64,000 bases of DNA from Nonomuraea maritima (GCF_900100395.1 NZ_FNFB01000029.1:1-64000); one strand, 5' to 3'; numbered from the stretch's first letter, positions 35,013-44,248 are shown. Notes: generated by a model not told the origin, from the sequence alone. Numbers and translations are program-made.

Positions 35013-36032
35013 GCCGACGCTCACCAGCAACATGCCGGCCGACACCGCGACCACGGCCACCACGTGCAGATCGTCGCCGACGAGCCTGGTGCCCAGCCGG
35101 ATCACCGGCTGGTGCACCAGGTAGAAGGCGAAGGAGATCTCGCCGAGCCGGACCAGCGCGGGGCGCCGCAGCAGGCCGCGCCCGCGCCGGGCGTCGGCGG
35201 CGGCGAGCGCGGCGACCAGCAGGGCCAGCGGGCCGACCATCCAGGCCACCCAGCCCCAGGGCGGAGGCACGTGTCCGGCGGCGAAGTAGGCCACGGCCAC
35301 GAGACCCGCCGAGACGCCCACCCCGGGCCCACGCCAGTGCCCGTCGCGGACCATCAGCGCGAGGCAGATCCCGAGGGCGAACTCCAGCAGCCGGGTCACC
35401 GGGAAGATCGCGACGAACCAGTACGCGCGCGGCTCCGGCATGAGCACGGCCACGGCGGAGACCGCCCACACGCCGCCCACCAGACCCACGACCAGCAGCC
35501 ACCGCCGCCGCTCGGGAACCCTCCGGACCAGGGCGAGCAGCCACGGGAAGACGGCGTAGAAGAACACCTCACAGGCCAGCGACCAGGCCGGGGTGTTGAC
35601 GGCGAAGTAGTACGCCTCGTCGGGCACCCACGACTGCAGCAGGACGAGACCGGCCAGCGCGGGCCCGGCCGACAGTTCGTGGCCGACCAGCGCCAGTGAC
35701 GCCAGCACGCACAACCAGGTCACCACGTGGACGGGCACGACCCGGGCGATCCGCCGGCGCCAGAAGGGCACCGGGCGGTCACCTGGACGGGCCGACCAGG
35801 TGAGCACCAGCCCGGACAGGACGAAGAACAGCGACACCCCCGAGGCGCCCCCGCCGAACAACACGTCGAGCGCCTGGACGAAGCCGGGATCGCCGGTCAT
35901 CGTCTGATTGGTCAGCAGATGGAAGCCAAACACGCCGAAGGCCGCCAGCCAGCGCAGGCCCGTCAGGGACGCCAAGCGTCGCGGGGCAGCTTCCTCCGCG
36001 TTCACGACAGCACCAAGCGCCCGCTGCTCCAT
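34863..36032 (-). CDS. Acyltransferase 3 family membrane protein (OafA/ExoZ-like)
   Basis: A 389-aa protein with about ten TM helices. It begins with the family motif SLTGLRWLAAFGVFGFH (catalytic-site Arg and His), then FFVLSGLVL. It likely O-acylates an exopolysaccharide sugar at the membrane. The ATG at 36032 behind GAGGGCGGGGG is preferred; a TTG at 36059 is also open. The C-terminus is a Gly/Arg/Asp repeat tail overlapping the epimerase gene. Confidence 0.85.
   Translation of the reverse strand: MEQRALGAVVNAEEAAPRRLASLTGLRWLAAFGVFGFHLLTNQTMTGDPGFVQALDVLFGGGASGVSLFFVLSGLVLTWSARPGDRPVPFWRRRIARVVPVHVVTWLCVLASLALVGHELSAGPALAGLVLLQSWVPDEAYYFAVNTPAWSLACEVFFYAVFPWLLALVRRVPERRRWLLVVGLVGGVWAVSAVAVLMPEPRAYWFVAIFPVTRLLEFALGICLALMVRDGHWRGPGVGVSAGLVAVAYFAAGHVPPPWGWVAWMVGPLALLVAALAAADARRGRGLLRRPALVRLGEISFAFYLVHQPVIRLGTRLVGDDLHVVAVVAVSAGMLLVSVGLAWLLFRFVERPMERRLRPTDGGRGDGGCRDGGRGDGGRRDGGREVVGR
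34891..34950. repeat. Four 15-bp tandem repeats read in both overlapping genes
   Basis: Units of the type TCCCCGCGTCCACCG follow one another four times with few changes. On the plus strand they encode VPAST-type repeats of the epimerase tail, on the minus strand RGDGG/RRDGG-type repeats of the acyltransferase tail. Confidence 0.75.
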
Positions 36033-36197
36033 GCGCCCCCGCCCTCTGCCGGAACCCAAGCTCGTTCACGTTAGACGTGCGCAAAAGCTTGTGCAACAGC
36101 TCAGGATGGCCGGAAACGGTCATGACGCGATGTAACGCAGCGACCGTTTTGGAACGATACTGATCGCGACGGCTGCCACTAGAGAGGTCGGGGGACA

Positions 36198-36863
36198 TTG
36201 ACCCGTTCGGTCCTCAACCTGACAGTCCACGGCATCGGCGAACCACTCCGGGAACTCGACCCCGGAGAGGACGCGACGTGGGTCAGCGTCGAGCAGTTCG
36301 AGCAGGTCCTCGACGAGATCAAGGACCGGCCGGAGGTCCGGCTCACCTTCGACGACGGCAACGACTCCGACCTGCGGATCGGGCTGCCCGCGCTGCTGGA
36401 GCGGGGACTGCGCGCGGAGTTCTTCGTGCTGGCCGGCAGACTCGGCGAGCCGGCCAGGCTGGACGCCGACGGCGTGCGGGAGCTGGTCCGGCAGGGCATG
36501 CGCGTCGGCTCGCACGGCTGGGCCCACCGCGACTGGCGGCGCCTCGCGCCAGGACAGGAGACCGAGGAACTGCGGCTGTCCGCCGAGGTGCTGGGCGAGC
36601 TGTCCGGCGAGCCGGTCAGCAGGGTCGCCATCCCGTTCGGCTCGTACGACCGGCGGGTCCTCGCGCGGTTACGGCGGGCGGGGGTCAGCCTCGCCTACAC
36701 CAGCGACGGCGGCCGGGCCCGCGCGGACTCCTGGCTCCAGCCGCGTACCAGCCTGCACCGCGGCATCGGCCCCGGCTGGGCGACCGAACTGCTGGAGGTC
36801 AGCCGTTCCGCGAGGACGCGGACCAGGAAACTGGTCTCCCGGACGATCAAGCGTCTGCGCTGA
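36198..36863 (+). CDS. Polysaccharide deacetylase (NodB-like)
   Basis: A 221-aa cytoplasmic-looking deacetylase without a signal peptide. It has TFDDGNDSD (catalytic Asp and metal Asp), SHGWAHRDW (metal His residues) and IPFGSYDRRV. Such proteins lie in capsule clusters next to glycosyltransferases and may remove an N- or O-acetyl group. TTG start behind GGGGGA. It overlaps the next gene (TGATG). Confidence 0.82.
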   Translation: MTRSVLNLTVHGIGEPLRELDPGEDATWVSVEQFEQVLDEIKDRPEVRLTFDDGNDSDLRIGLPALLERGLRAEFFVLAGRLGEPARLDADGVRELVRQGMRVGSHGWAHRDWRRLAPGQETEELRLSAEVLGELSGEPVSRVAIPFGSYDRRVLARLRRAGVSLAYTSDGGRARADSWLQPRTSLHRGIGPGWATELLEVSRSARTRTRKLVSRTIKRLR

Positions 36864-37753
36864 TGACACGGACAGCGGTCGTCATCGTCAGCTACAACAG
36901 CGCCGAGGTGCTGAAGGACTGCCTCGGCTCGCTGCCCCGGGACCTCGCCGCGGTGGTGGTCGCCGACAACGCCTCCCGTGACGACTCCGTGGGGGTGGCC
37001 GAGGCGGCCGGGTGCCGGGTCGTGCGGATGGGACGCAACGCCGGATACGCGGCGGCGATCAACGCGGCGGTCGCGACGCTCGACCTCGACGCCGTCGACG
37101 CGGTGCTGGTGCTCAACCCGGACTGCCGCCTCGCGCCGGGTTCGCTGCCCGTGCTGGCGAGCGCTCTGGACCGTCCCGGGTGCGGGATCGCCGTACCGAA
37201 ACTCGTCAACCCGGACGGCTCGCTGCAACCGTCGCTGCGCCGGGCGCCCACCGTCACGCGGGCGCTGGCGCAGGCGGTGCTCGGCGGCACGCTGGCCGGG
37301 CGGCTGGGCGGGCTGGGCGAGCTGGTCACCGACCCGGCGGCGTACGAACGACCCGGCCCGGCGGCCTGGGCCACCGGCGCCGCCATGCTCGTCGCCACCC
37401 CGCTGGTCCGGGCGGCCGGCCCGTGGGAGGAGTCCTTCCTGCTCTACAGCGAGGAGACGGAGTACGCGATGCGCGCCGCCGACCTGGGCTGGAGCCTCTG
37501 GTACGAGCCCGAGGCGGTCTTCGAGCACATCGGCGGCGAGTCCGACACCAGCCCGATGCTGGCCGCGCTGATCGCGGTCAACCGGGTCAGGTTGTTCCGC
37601 GACAGGACCGGTCCGGTGCGCGGTGCCGCCTACTTCGCCGCCGTGCTCCTGGGCGAGGCGGTCAGGGCGCTGCGCGGGCAGCATACGGCGCGCGCCGCGC
37701 TGGTGGCCCTGGTGCGGCCGGCGCGCCGTCTGCGGAAGCTGCCGGGGGGCTGA
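36863..37753 (+). CDS. Family 2 glycosyltransferase (rhamnosyltransferase-like)
   Basis: A 296-aa GT-A enzyme starting AVVIVSYNSAEVLKDCL, with the nucleotide-sugar VLNPDCR (DxD-like) region and the later ETEYAMRA acidic motif that acts as base in inverting GT2 enzymes. Close in layout to dTDP-rhamnosyltransferases, consistent with the rfb genes of the locus. Confidence 0.87.
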   Translation: MTRTAVVIVSYNSAEVLKDCLGSLPRDLAAVVVADNASRDDSVGVAEAAGCRVVRMGRNAGYAAAINAAVATLDLDAVDAVLVLNPDCRLAPGSLPVLASALDRPGCGIAVPKLVNPDGSLQPSLRRAPTVTRALAQAVLGGTLAGRLGGLGELVTDPAAYERPGPAAWATGAAMLVATPLVRAAGPWEESFLLYSEETEYAMRAADLGWSLWYEPEAVFEHIGGESDTSPMLAALIAVNRVRLFRDRTGPVRGAAYFAAVLLGEAVRALRGQHTARAALVALVRPARRLRKLPGG

Positions 37754-37756
37754 CAC

Positions 37757-38761
37757 ATGCGCATCGTCTCCTTCGACGACCTCACGCCGGGCGAGCTCGC
37801 CGCCTGGGACCGGCTCAGGGCCGCCAACCCTGCGTTGGACAGCCCGTACTTCCATCCTGGTTTCGCCGCCGCCGTCCACGCGAGCGGGCGCGGGATCGAG
37901 GTAGCGGTGCACGGCGACGGCGAGGTGCTGGCGTTGCTGCCGTTCCAGCGCGACGGTGCTGTCGCTAGGCCGGCGGGCTGGCCCGCCGCCGACTTCCAGG
38001 CGCCGATCCGGGCGCCGGGCACCGGCTTCCCCGCCGTGGAGTTCCTCCGGGCGGCGCGCGTGCGCGGTCTGACCTTCGACCACCTGCTGGAACAGCCGGA
38101 CTTCGACCGGTGGGTCAGGCGCCGCCGTCCCTCGCCCTACCTGGAGGTGACCGGCGGCCTGGACGGCTACCTCGGACGCGCCTCGCGTACCGCCAAGGAG
38201 AACCTGTCGCAGGCCAGGCGGCGGGCCCGCAGGGCGGAGCGGGAGCTGGGCGAGGTGGTCCTCACCGCCGACGCGCTCGACCACGCGCTGCTCGACCAGG
38301 TGATCGAGCTCAAGCGGGCCCAGTACGCGGCCACCGGGGCCCGCGACTACTTCGCCGACTCCCGGCGAGCCGACATGCTGCACAAGCTGCTGGCCGCGCG
38401 CGATCCGGAGTTCGCCGGGGTGCTGTCGGCCGTGCACGCCGGGCCGCACCTGCTCGCCGCTCATTTCGGGCTGCGCTCGGGCGGGGTGCTGCACTGGTGG
38501 TTCCCCGTCTACGACCCGGCGCACGCCCGCCGGTCGCCCGGCTGGATCCTGCTGCGCGAACTGATCGCGGCCGCGCCCCGGACCGGCGTGACGCGCATCG
38601 ACCTCGGGCGCGGCGAGGACGAGTACAAACGCCGGGCGATGACCGGCCAGATCATGGTCTGCGAGGGCGAGGTCACCACCAGCCCGGTACGCCAGGCCAG
38701 GAACGCGCTTGTCTCGACCACCAGGACGATCGCCAGGACGATACTCGGGAGGGGACGTTGA
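37757..38761 (+). CDS. GNAT/FemAB-like acyltransferase (BioF2 type)
   Basis: A 334-aa protein matching the Acetyltransf_6 fold: an N-terminal GNAT-like half, a helical arm (KENLSQARRRARRAERELG) and a second half with LAAHFGLRSGGVLHWW and DLGRGEDEYK. Members in polysaccharide loci are thought to transfer acetyl or aminoacyl groups to sugars. The TGA overlaps the next TTG start. Confidence 0.8.
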   Translation: MRIVSFDDLTPGELAAWDRLRAANPALDSPYFHPGFAAAVHASGRGIEVAVHGDGEVLALLPFQRDGAVARPAGWPAADFQAPIRAPGTGFPAVEFLRAARVRGLTFDHLLEQPDFDRWVRRRRPSPYLEVTGGLDGYLGRASRTAKENLSQARRRARRAERELGEVVLTADALDHALLDQVIELKRAQYAATGARDYFADSRRADMLHKLLAARDPEFAGVLSAVHAGPHLLAAHFGLRSGGVLHWWFPVYDPAHARRSPGWILLRELIAAAPRTGVTRIDLGRGEDEYKRRAMTGQIMVCEGEVTTSPVRQARNALVSTTRTIARTILGRGR

Positions 38762-39714
38762 CCAGGCAGGTACGCGCGGGAGACGGCGTGCGGTTGCGCT
38801 CCAAGGAGGAGATCCTCGCCTCCCTCGACGAGAACGGCAGGCTGGGCGGGTTGCCGTTCATGCCGGAGATGCTGGCCTACGCCGGCCGCGAGATGCGGGT
38901 GTACAAGCGGGCCGACAAGACCTGCGACACGATCCAGCAGACCGGCACCCGGCGGCGCATGACGAACACCGTCCACCTCGTCGGCGCCCGCTGCGACGGC
39001 AGCGCGCACGGCGGTTGCCAGGCGGGGTGCCTGCTGTTCTTCCGCGAGGAGTGGCTGGAGGGCGGGCCGCCGCCGCCCGAGGGCGCGGGCGCCTCGCTGG
39101 AGACCCTGGACGCCGACACCGTGCAGGGCACGGCGGACGACGGCGAACCGCTCCACCGCTGCCAGGCCACCGAGCTGCTGAACGCCTCCGAGGGCGGGCT
39201 CGGGCCGTACGACTGGAGCCAGTACGTCCACGACGTGCGCACGCGCAACGAGCGGCTGGTGACGGTGCTGCGCGGCCTGGTCGTGCTGGCGTTCAACATC
39301 TTCCAGCGGCGGACGCTGCGGCTGCCGCGGTGGCTGCGCGTCGCGGGCGGCGAGGAGTGGCCGTTCCTGCGCGGCACCGCGAGCGGCCCGACGCCGCCCG
39401 CCGAGCCGCTCGGCCTGCGCCCCGGCGACCTGGTCGAGGTCAGGAGCAAGGAGGAGATCGTCAGGACGCTGCGGCCGGACAACAAGAACCGCGGCATGGT
39501 CTTCGACGCCGAGATGCTGCTGTACTGCGGCAAGCGGGCCCGCGTGCTGCGCCGCGTCGACCGCATCATCGACGAGCCCACCGGCCGCATGATGAGGCTG
39601 AAGGACTGCCTCATCCTGGAGGACGTCACCTGCCAGGCCGTCTACCACCGGCACTGTCCCCGTTCGATCTACCCCTACTGGCGCGAGGCCTGGCTGCGGA
39701 AGATCGAGTCGTAG
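38758..39714 (+). CDS. Unrecognised Cys-rich protein with an internal duplication
   Basis: A 318-aa soluble protein with two related modules. Residues 6-115 contain VRLRSKEEILASL, MPEMLAY, KRADKTCDT and a Cys cluster CDGSAHGGCQAGCLLFFREEW. Residues 220-318 repeat the pattern with VEVRSKEEIVRTL, AEMLLYCG, RRVDRIIDE and a cluster near CQAVYHRHCPRSIYPYWREAW. The repeats may bind metal. I do not know a function, but I associate the family with exopolysaccharide loci. It follows the acyltransferase in one operon and its end overlaps the convergent glycosyltransferase by 40 bp. Confidence 0.75.
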   Translation: MTRQVRAGDGVRLRSKEEILASLDENGRLGGLPFMPEMLAYAGREMRVYKRADKTCDTIQQTGTRRRMTNTVHLVGARCDGSAHGGCQAGCLLFFREEWLEGGPPPPEGAGASLETLDADTVQGTADDGEPLHRCQATELLNASEGGLGPYDWSQYVHDVRTRNERLVTVLRGLVVLAFNIFQRRTLRLPRWLRVAGGEEWPFLRGTASGPTPPAEPLGLRPGDLVEVRSKEEIVRTLRPDNKNRGMVFDAEMLLYCGKRARVLRRVDRIIDEPTGRMMRLKDCLILEDVTCQAVYHRHCPRSIYPYWREAWLRKIES

Positions 39715-40889
39715 ACCGCCACGTACGCCTCGGCCTGCGGGCGCCAGTCCAGCACGGTCTCGGCGCGGCGCCGGCCCGCCGCGCCGAGGGCCGCCCGCCG
39801 CGCGGGGTCGTCCAGCAGCTGGATCAGCTCCTTGACGAAGCCGTCCAGGTCGTCGGGGTCGGCGTAGACGGCGCACTCCCCGGCGGTCACGGCGGTCTCG
39901 GTGAGCCGGTAGGCCACCACCGGCAGGCCGAACGCCATGTACTCCATGGTCTTGTTCATCGTGGAGACGTCGTTGAGCGGGCTGAAGGGGTCGGGCGAGA
40001 GACCGGCGGTGGCGCTGGAGAAGTAGCGCGCGATCTCCGTCGGCCCGACCCGGCCGGTGAACTCGACGTGCTCCTCCAGGTCCAGCTCCGCCGCCAGGCG
40101 CTTGAGGTCCTCGAGGCAGTCGCCGAAGCCGAGCAGGGCGAAGCCCACGTCGTCGCGGCCGTGGCGGTGGACCACCTGCTCGGCGACGCGCAGCACCACG
40201 TCCACGCCGTCCTGCGGGCCCATGATGCCGAGCCAGACCAGCAGATGCTCGCGCCCGCGGCGCAGCTCGGGGACCTGCGGCCCGGGCCGCATCACGGTGG
40301 TGTCCGGCCCTGACCGCACCACGGTGGTCAGCTCGCGCGGCACGCCGCCGCGCTCGACCGCGATGTTCTGGTAGGAGGCGTTGGTCGCGATCACCTGGTG
40401 GGCCGCCCTGAACGTACGGCGTTCCAGCCACAGCAGCGCCCTGAGCTGTAATCGCCCGGCCACGGTGGCCGGCTCGCCGAAGCGGGAGCGGAACACCTCG
40501 GGGTTGAGGTCGTGGTGGTCGAAGACGAAACGCACGCCGAACGGCCGCCACAGCCGGGCCAGCGCCCAGTAGGTGTCGGGCGGGTTGCACGCCTGCAGCG
40601 CCTGGAACCTGCGGCGGCGCCGCACCTTGAGCGACAGCAGCGCCGTACGGACCCAGCAGTAGGCGAACTCCCAGGCGTAGCCGGCCAGTCCCTTGGCCTG
40701 CCGTGGCGGCGCGTACTTGTACAGGTGCACGCCCTCCAGTTCCTCGTAGGCCGGGTCTCCGGGGCCTTTCGGGCAGATGACCGAGACCTCATAGCCGGCG
40801 TCCTTGAGCGCCCGGCACTCCAGCCACACCCGCCGGTCGAGCGGGACCGGCAGGTTCTGGACGACGATGAGGACGTGCTCGCCCGCCAT
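39675..40889 (-). CDS. Family 4 glycosyltransferase
   Basis: A 404-aa GT-B enzyme: N-terminal domain with LIVVQNLPVPLDRRVW, the GT4 C-terminal domain with LLVWLGIMGPQDGVD, FALLGFGDCL and the donor-binding PLNDVSTMNKTMEYMAFGLPVVA (E-x7-E type). It probably adds a sugar to the lipid-linked repeat unit. ATG overlaps the preceding stop by one base. Confidence 0.88.
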   Translation of the reverse strand: MAGEHVLIVVQNLPVPLDRRVWLECRALKDAGYEVSVICPKGPGDPAYEELEGVHLYKYAPPRQAKGLAGYAWEFAYCWVRTALLSLKVRRRRRFQALQACNPPDTYWALARLWRPFGVRFVFDHHDLNPEVFRSRFGEPATVAGRLQLRALLWLERRTFRAAHQVIATNASYQNIAVERGGVPRELTTVVRSGPDTTVMRPGPQVPELRRGREHLLVWLGIMGPQDGVDVVLRVAEQVVHRHGRDDVGFALLGFGDCLEDLKRLAAELDLEEHVEFTGRVGPTEIARYFSSATAGLSPDPFSPLNDVSTMNKTMEYMAFGLPVVAYRLTETAVTAGECAVYADPDDLDGFVKELIQLLDDPARRAALGAAGRRRAETVLDWRPQAEAYVAVYDSIFRSQASRQ

Positions 40890-41713
40890 TACTTGCCGCG
40901 CCGGGAGACCAGGTCGGCCAGCGCGGGCGGCACCCAGCGTTTGAGCGTCTGCCGGAAGGTGCCCTGGAAGTCCTCGCCCGGCCGCTGGCGGAACAGCGTG
41001 CTGTGCTCGCCGGTGAACTCCTCCTCCGGGCGGCCGTTGGTGTAGTAGTACAGCGCCATCGAGCGGCGGGCGCGGTCGGGCGGGCAGGTGATGGGGTCGG
41101 GCAGGCCGTGGTTGGCGTCGTCGGTGGTCGCGAAGATCAGGAAGCGGTTGAAGACCGGGGGCACGCGCTTGACGCACGTGACCATGTCGCGGTCCCACAG
41201 CTCCAGGTCGCCGCCCCACTCGGGCGACCAGTTCTTGTTCAGGTACAGGATGCCGTTGAGCCGCCGGTCCAGGTTGAGGCGCCTGGTCTTGTTGAAGTCG
41301 GCGTGCACCTTCAGGTAGCCGCCGGAGCGGCTCTGGTGCAGGCCGCCGCCGTCGAAGTGCGGGTCGGGGATGAGCCCGGCGATGCCGGTCAGCGATTCCA
41401 GGAAGTCCACGAACACCTGGCTGTTGAACTCGTGCAGCAGGTTCCGCGTCGCCGGCCCCATCAGTTCGGTGTCCGACAGTGCCAGCTTGATCTCCCTGGC
41501 GCTGTCGAACTCCTGCCAGGTGGCGCCGCTCGGCTCGGGGAACTCCTCCAGCACCGGCTCCAGGGCCGCGGGCGGCAGGAAGTCGTCGATGACGACGTGG
41601 GGGAACGGCTCGGCCTTGGCGAATTCCTCGCGTAACCGGTCGGCGTGCGCCATGAGTTCGGCGCGCTGAAAGGCGAATGTCACATCATGCATAGGAACCC
41701 TCTCGTCCGCCAT
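40889..41713 (-). CDS. Fe(II)/2-oxoglutarate oxygenase, prolyl 4-hydroxylase-like
   Basis: A 274-aa double-stranded beta-helix oxygenase. The iron ligands are HxD in LKVHADFN and a distal His in ANHGLPDP, with a nearby Arg (RRSMALYYY) to hold 2-oxoglutarate. Similar enzymes hydroxylate sugars or proteins in capsule loci. The ATG at 41713 has AAGGAAGG upstream; a TTG at 41761 overlapping the preceding stop (TTGA) is the alternative. Confidence 0.82.
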   Translation of the reverse strand: MADERVPMHDVTFAFQRAELMAHADRLREEFAKAEPFPHVVIDDFLPPAALEPVLEEFPEPSGATWQEFDSAREIKLALSDTELMGPATRNLLHEFNSQVFVDFLESLTGIAGLIPDPHFDGGGLHQSRSGGYLKVHADFNKTRRLNLDRRLNGILYLNKNWSPEWGGDLELWDRDMVTCVKRVPPVFNRFLIFATTDDANHGLPDPITCPPDRARRSMALYYYTNGRPEEEFTGEHSTLFRQRPGEDFQGTFRQTLKRWVPPALADLVSRRGK

Positions 41714-41757
41714 CAAGACCTTCCTTCTCCCGCTATTCCGTGGAAAATCCTTCTTCG

Positions 41758-42600
41758 TCAATCACGACTGGACCGATCCGAACCCCAGCCGTCGTCCCCT
41801 CCCGACCTGCCTGACTGCCCCGGACTCCCCCACCGGCCCGTCGGCCACCCCGGCAAGCGCTCCGCGACGAGCACCGCCACGAAGCACACGGCGTCCGGCA
41901 CCGTCACCTCCCGCCGCCGTACCAGCGTCACCAGGTCAGCGCCGCCCAACCTCGTCTCGGTACGGCCCAGCCGGTCGAGCTGCCGGTTGCCCCGCCGTAC
42001 CCGGGCCCTGCGGCGGACCACGGCGGCGACCCGCCGGGCCGGGCGCACCAGCGACCGGCCGGCGGTCGCGCGCTCGGCAGGGGCGAAGGAACGGTGCACC
42101 CACCCGTCGTCGGACAGCACGTCAGGCATCGGCCACACGCGGGCGTGACCGGCCTCGCTCAGCACGTACGCACCCGCGCCCGCCAGCCCGCGACGGCCCG
42201 CCATGAGCCGCTCGTGGACGCGGTGGAACCCGGCCGCCACCCGTGACACGCCGGTCAGGTCCAGCTCCGGCTCCGGCGCGCAGGCCGGCGCTCCCGTCGC
42301 GGCCAGGCAGGCCAGCATCGCCGGCACCGACCCCGGCCCGAGGACCACGTCGGCGTCCAGGTAGAGCCGGGGGAACGCGCAGCAGGCCGTGTCCCCGGCC
42401 CGCAGGGCGGCCGCCTTGCCCGGCTCCGGGAGCTCGATCACCTTCACGCCGCGCTCGCGCGCCACCCCGGCGGTGCGGTCAGAGCATCCGTTGGCGACCA
42501 CCACCACCTCCAGCTCACCTTGCGGCAGCAGCGCGTCCAGGCAGCGGCCGAGCTGGCGCTCCTCGTCGTGCGCGGCGATCACCACGCTCATGTCCGTCAC
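41758..42600 (-). CDS. Family 2 glycosyltransferase
   Basis: A 280-aa GT-A enzyme with SVVIAAHDEERQLGRCL at the N-terminus, VVANGCSDRT and the DxD-type RLYLDADVVLG. GTG start overlaps the preceding methyltransferase stop (GTGA). The C-terminus is Gly/Ser/Asp-rich. Confidence 0.83.
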   Translation of the reverse strand: MTDMSVVIAAHDEERQLGRCLDALLPQGELEVVVVANGCSDRTAGVARERGVKVIELPEPGKAAALRAGDTACCAFPRLYLDADVVLGPGSVPAMLACLAATGAPACAPEPELDLTGVSRVAAGFHRVHERLMAGRRGLAGAGAYVLSEAGHARVWPMPDVLSDDGWVHRSFAPAERATAGRSLVRPARRVAAVVRRRARVRRGNRQLDRLGRTETRLGGADLVTLVRRREVTVPDAVCFVAVLVAERLPGWPTGRWGSPGQSGRSGGDDGWGSDRSSRD

Positions 42601-43673
42601 GGAGCCACGATCCAGCCGGCCACGCCCGGATGGCTCGCGCGGACCTCCGGAAGCAGGTCGGGCAGGAACAGCAGCACCTGCCCCGCCCCGGCGAGGCGCT
42701 CCGGGCCGACGATCGGGATGTCCGTCCCCGGCATACGGCGGCCCTGCTTGGCCGCAGAGGCGTCGACCACGGCGGGCAGCAGGCCGGCGTCGACGCCCGC
42801 GCGGCACAGCAGCGCGACGGCGCGGGAGGCGGCGCCGTACCCGATGATCGCGCCACTGCGCTCGGCGAGCAGGGCGCGCAGCTTCTCGGCGCCGCGCGTG
42901 GCGTCCTCGCCGAGGCGCTCCAGCGTCGCCGGGTCGGTGACGCCCGCCGCCAGCTCCTCCTCGATCAGGGAGGTGACCGACTCGTCCGGCTCGCCGCCGC
43001 GGGTGGCGGCCAGCAGCACGGTCCCGCCGTACAGGTCGAAGCGGAAGGCGCTGCGCGCCACCAGCCCGGCCTGCCGCAGCATGGCTGTCAGCACGGGGGT
43101 GGAGTAGTAGGCATGGTGGCCGTGCCGCAGAGCGTTCCACTGACCGTCGCGCAGGATCGCGGCGAGGGTGTGGAACTGCAGGAGCAGCACGCCGCCCGCG
43201 GCCAGCCGCTCGGCGCGCGCGGCCAGGCCGGCGGCCTGGTCGGGCTCGTGCATCAGCCCGAAACAGTCGATGACCACATCGGCCCTGCCGTCCCCCGGGC
43301 CGTCCCCCGGGCCGTCCGTCCGGTGGTTCACGGGGGTGAGCTCCACCAGGTCCAGCCAGGAGCCGCCGTGCGGGCTGCCGAACTCGGCGACCGTGCGCGC
43401 GCCGTCCAGCCAGCCGGCCAGCCGTACCCGGGCGACCGCGTCGCGAGCCTGCTGGACCAGGGCTGCCGGTTCGGCGCCGCGCGGCTCCTCCGCGCCCGCC
43501 GGGTCCTCGGCCAGCTGGGCCAGCCCACAGGCGGCGCACGCCCACATGCGCAGCGGGTGCACCGGGTCAGGTCCGGGGTGGGCGGCCGGTGGGAACAGGT
43601 CGCAGGCGGGCTGCGGCCCGAGGTCGAGGACGACGCGCCCGGAGGACGAACGGCAGAACCGGCATTGGATCAC
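42597..43673 (-). CDS. Sugar C-methyltransferase-like protein (NovU/TylC3 family)
   Basis: A 358-aa protein with a zinc-binding N-terminus (CRFCRSS and CAACG), a central SAM-type Rossmann domain and a C-terminal Rossmann-like domain containing IIGYGAASRAV. This is the three-domain plan of NDP-4-keto-sugar 3-C-methyltransferases. The canonical SAM loop is weak: FGSPHGGSW replaces the EIGSNDG-type motif, so activity may be altered. Confidence 0.78.
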   Translation of the reverse strand: MIQCRFCRSSSGRVVLDLGPQPACDLFPPAAHPGPDPVHPLRMWACAACGLAQLAEDPAGAEEPRGAEPAALVQQARDAVARVRLAGWLDGARTVAEFGSPHGGSWLDLVELTPVNHRTDGPGDGPGDGRADVVIDCFGLMHEPDQAAGLAARAERLAAGGVLLLQFHTLAAILRDGQWNALRHGHHAYYSTPVLTAMLRQAGLVARSAFRFDLYGGTVLLAATRGGEPDESVTSLIEEELAAGVTDPATLERLGEDATRGAEKLRALLAERSGAIIGYGAASRAVALLCRAGVDAGLLPAVVDASAAKQGRRMPGTDIPIVGPERLAGAGQVLLFLPDLLPEVRASHPGVAGWIVAP

Positions 43674-43699
43674 GGCGTCTCCTTGGGCATCATGCGCTC

Positions 43700-44248
43700 A
43701 TGGAGATCAGACGTGGCGAACTGGACGGCGTGCTGCTGTTCGTGCCCACCCCCCACCGTGACGAGCGCGGCTTCTTCACCCGCACCTTCGACGCGTCCGT
43801 GGCCGCCGCCGCGGGCCTCGACCCCCACTCCTTCGTCCAGGACAGCCAGTCGCGGTCCACGCTCGGGACCGTCCGCGGGCTGCACGGCCGTGGCGGGCTG
43901 GGCGAGGGCAAGCTGGTACGGTGCGCGCGCGGCGCGGTGCACGACGTGATCGTGGACGCCCGCCCTGGTTCGCCGACGTTCGGCCGCTCGGCCGCGTACC
44001 TGCTGGACGACGTCAGCTTCGCCTGTCTTTACGTTCCGCCGGGTTTTCTGCACGGTTTCCAGGTGCTGACCGACGAGGCTGACACGTGTTATCGGATCAA
44101 CCGCGAACACGATCCCGCCGAGGATCTGTCGGTCAGGTTCGACGACCCCGGACTGGCCATTGCCTGGCCGCTTCCCGTCACCACGCTCAGCGCTCGCGAC
44201 ATCCGCGCCGGAAGCTGGAACGAGCTGCGGGAGCAGCTGGAGGTCTGA
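43700..44248 (+). CDS. RmlC-like dTDP-4-dehydrorhamnose 3,5-epimerase paralogue
   Basis: A 182-aa cupin-like epimerase. RGLHGRGG keeps the catalytic His and GKLVRC the Lys. The first catalytic Tyr is in CYRINREHDP, but the second is His, not Tyr, at the position after RE. The change suggests altered or single-position epimerisation. It lies divergently from the C-methyltransferase, a frequent partner in deoxysugar paths. Confidence 0.8.
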   Translation: MEIRRGELDGVLLFVPTPHRDERGFFTRTFDASVAAAAGLDPHSFVQDSQSRSTLGTVRGLHGRGGLGEGKLVRCARGAVHDVIVDARPGSPTFGRSAAYLLDDVSFACLYVPPGFLHGFQVLTDEADTCYRINREHDPAEDLSVRFDDPGLAIAWPLPVTTLSARDIRAGSWNELREQLEV

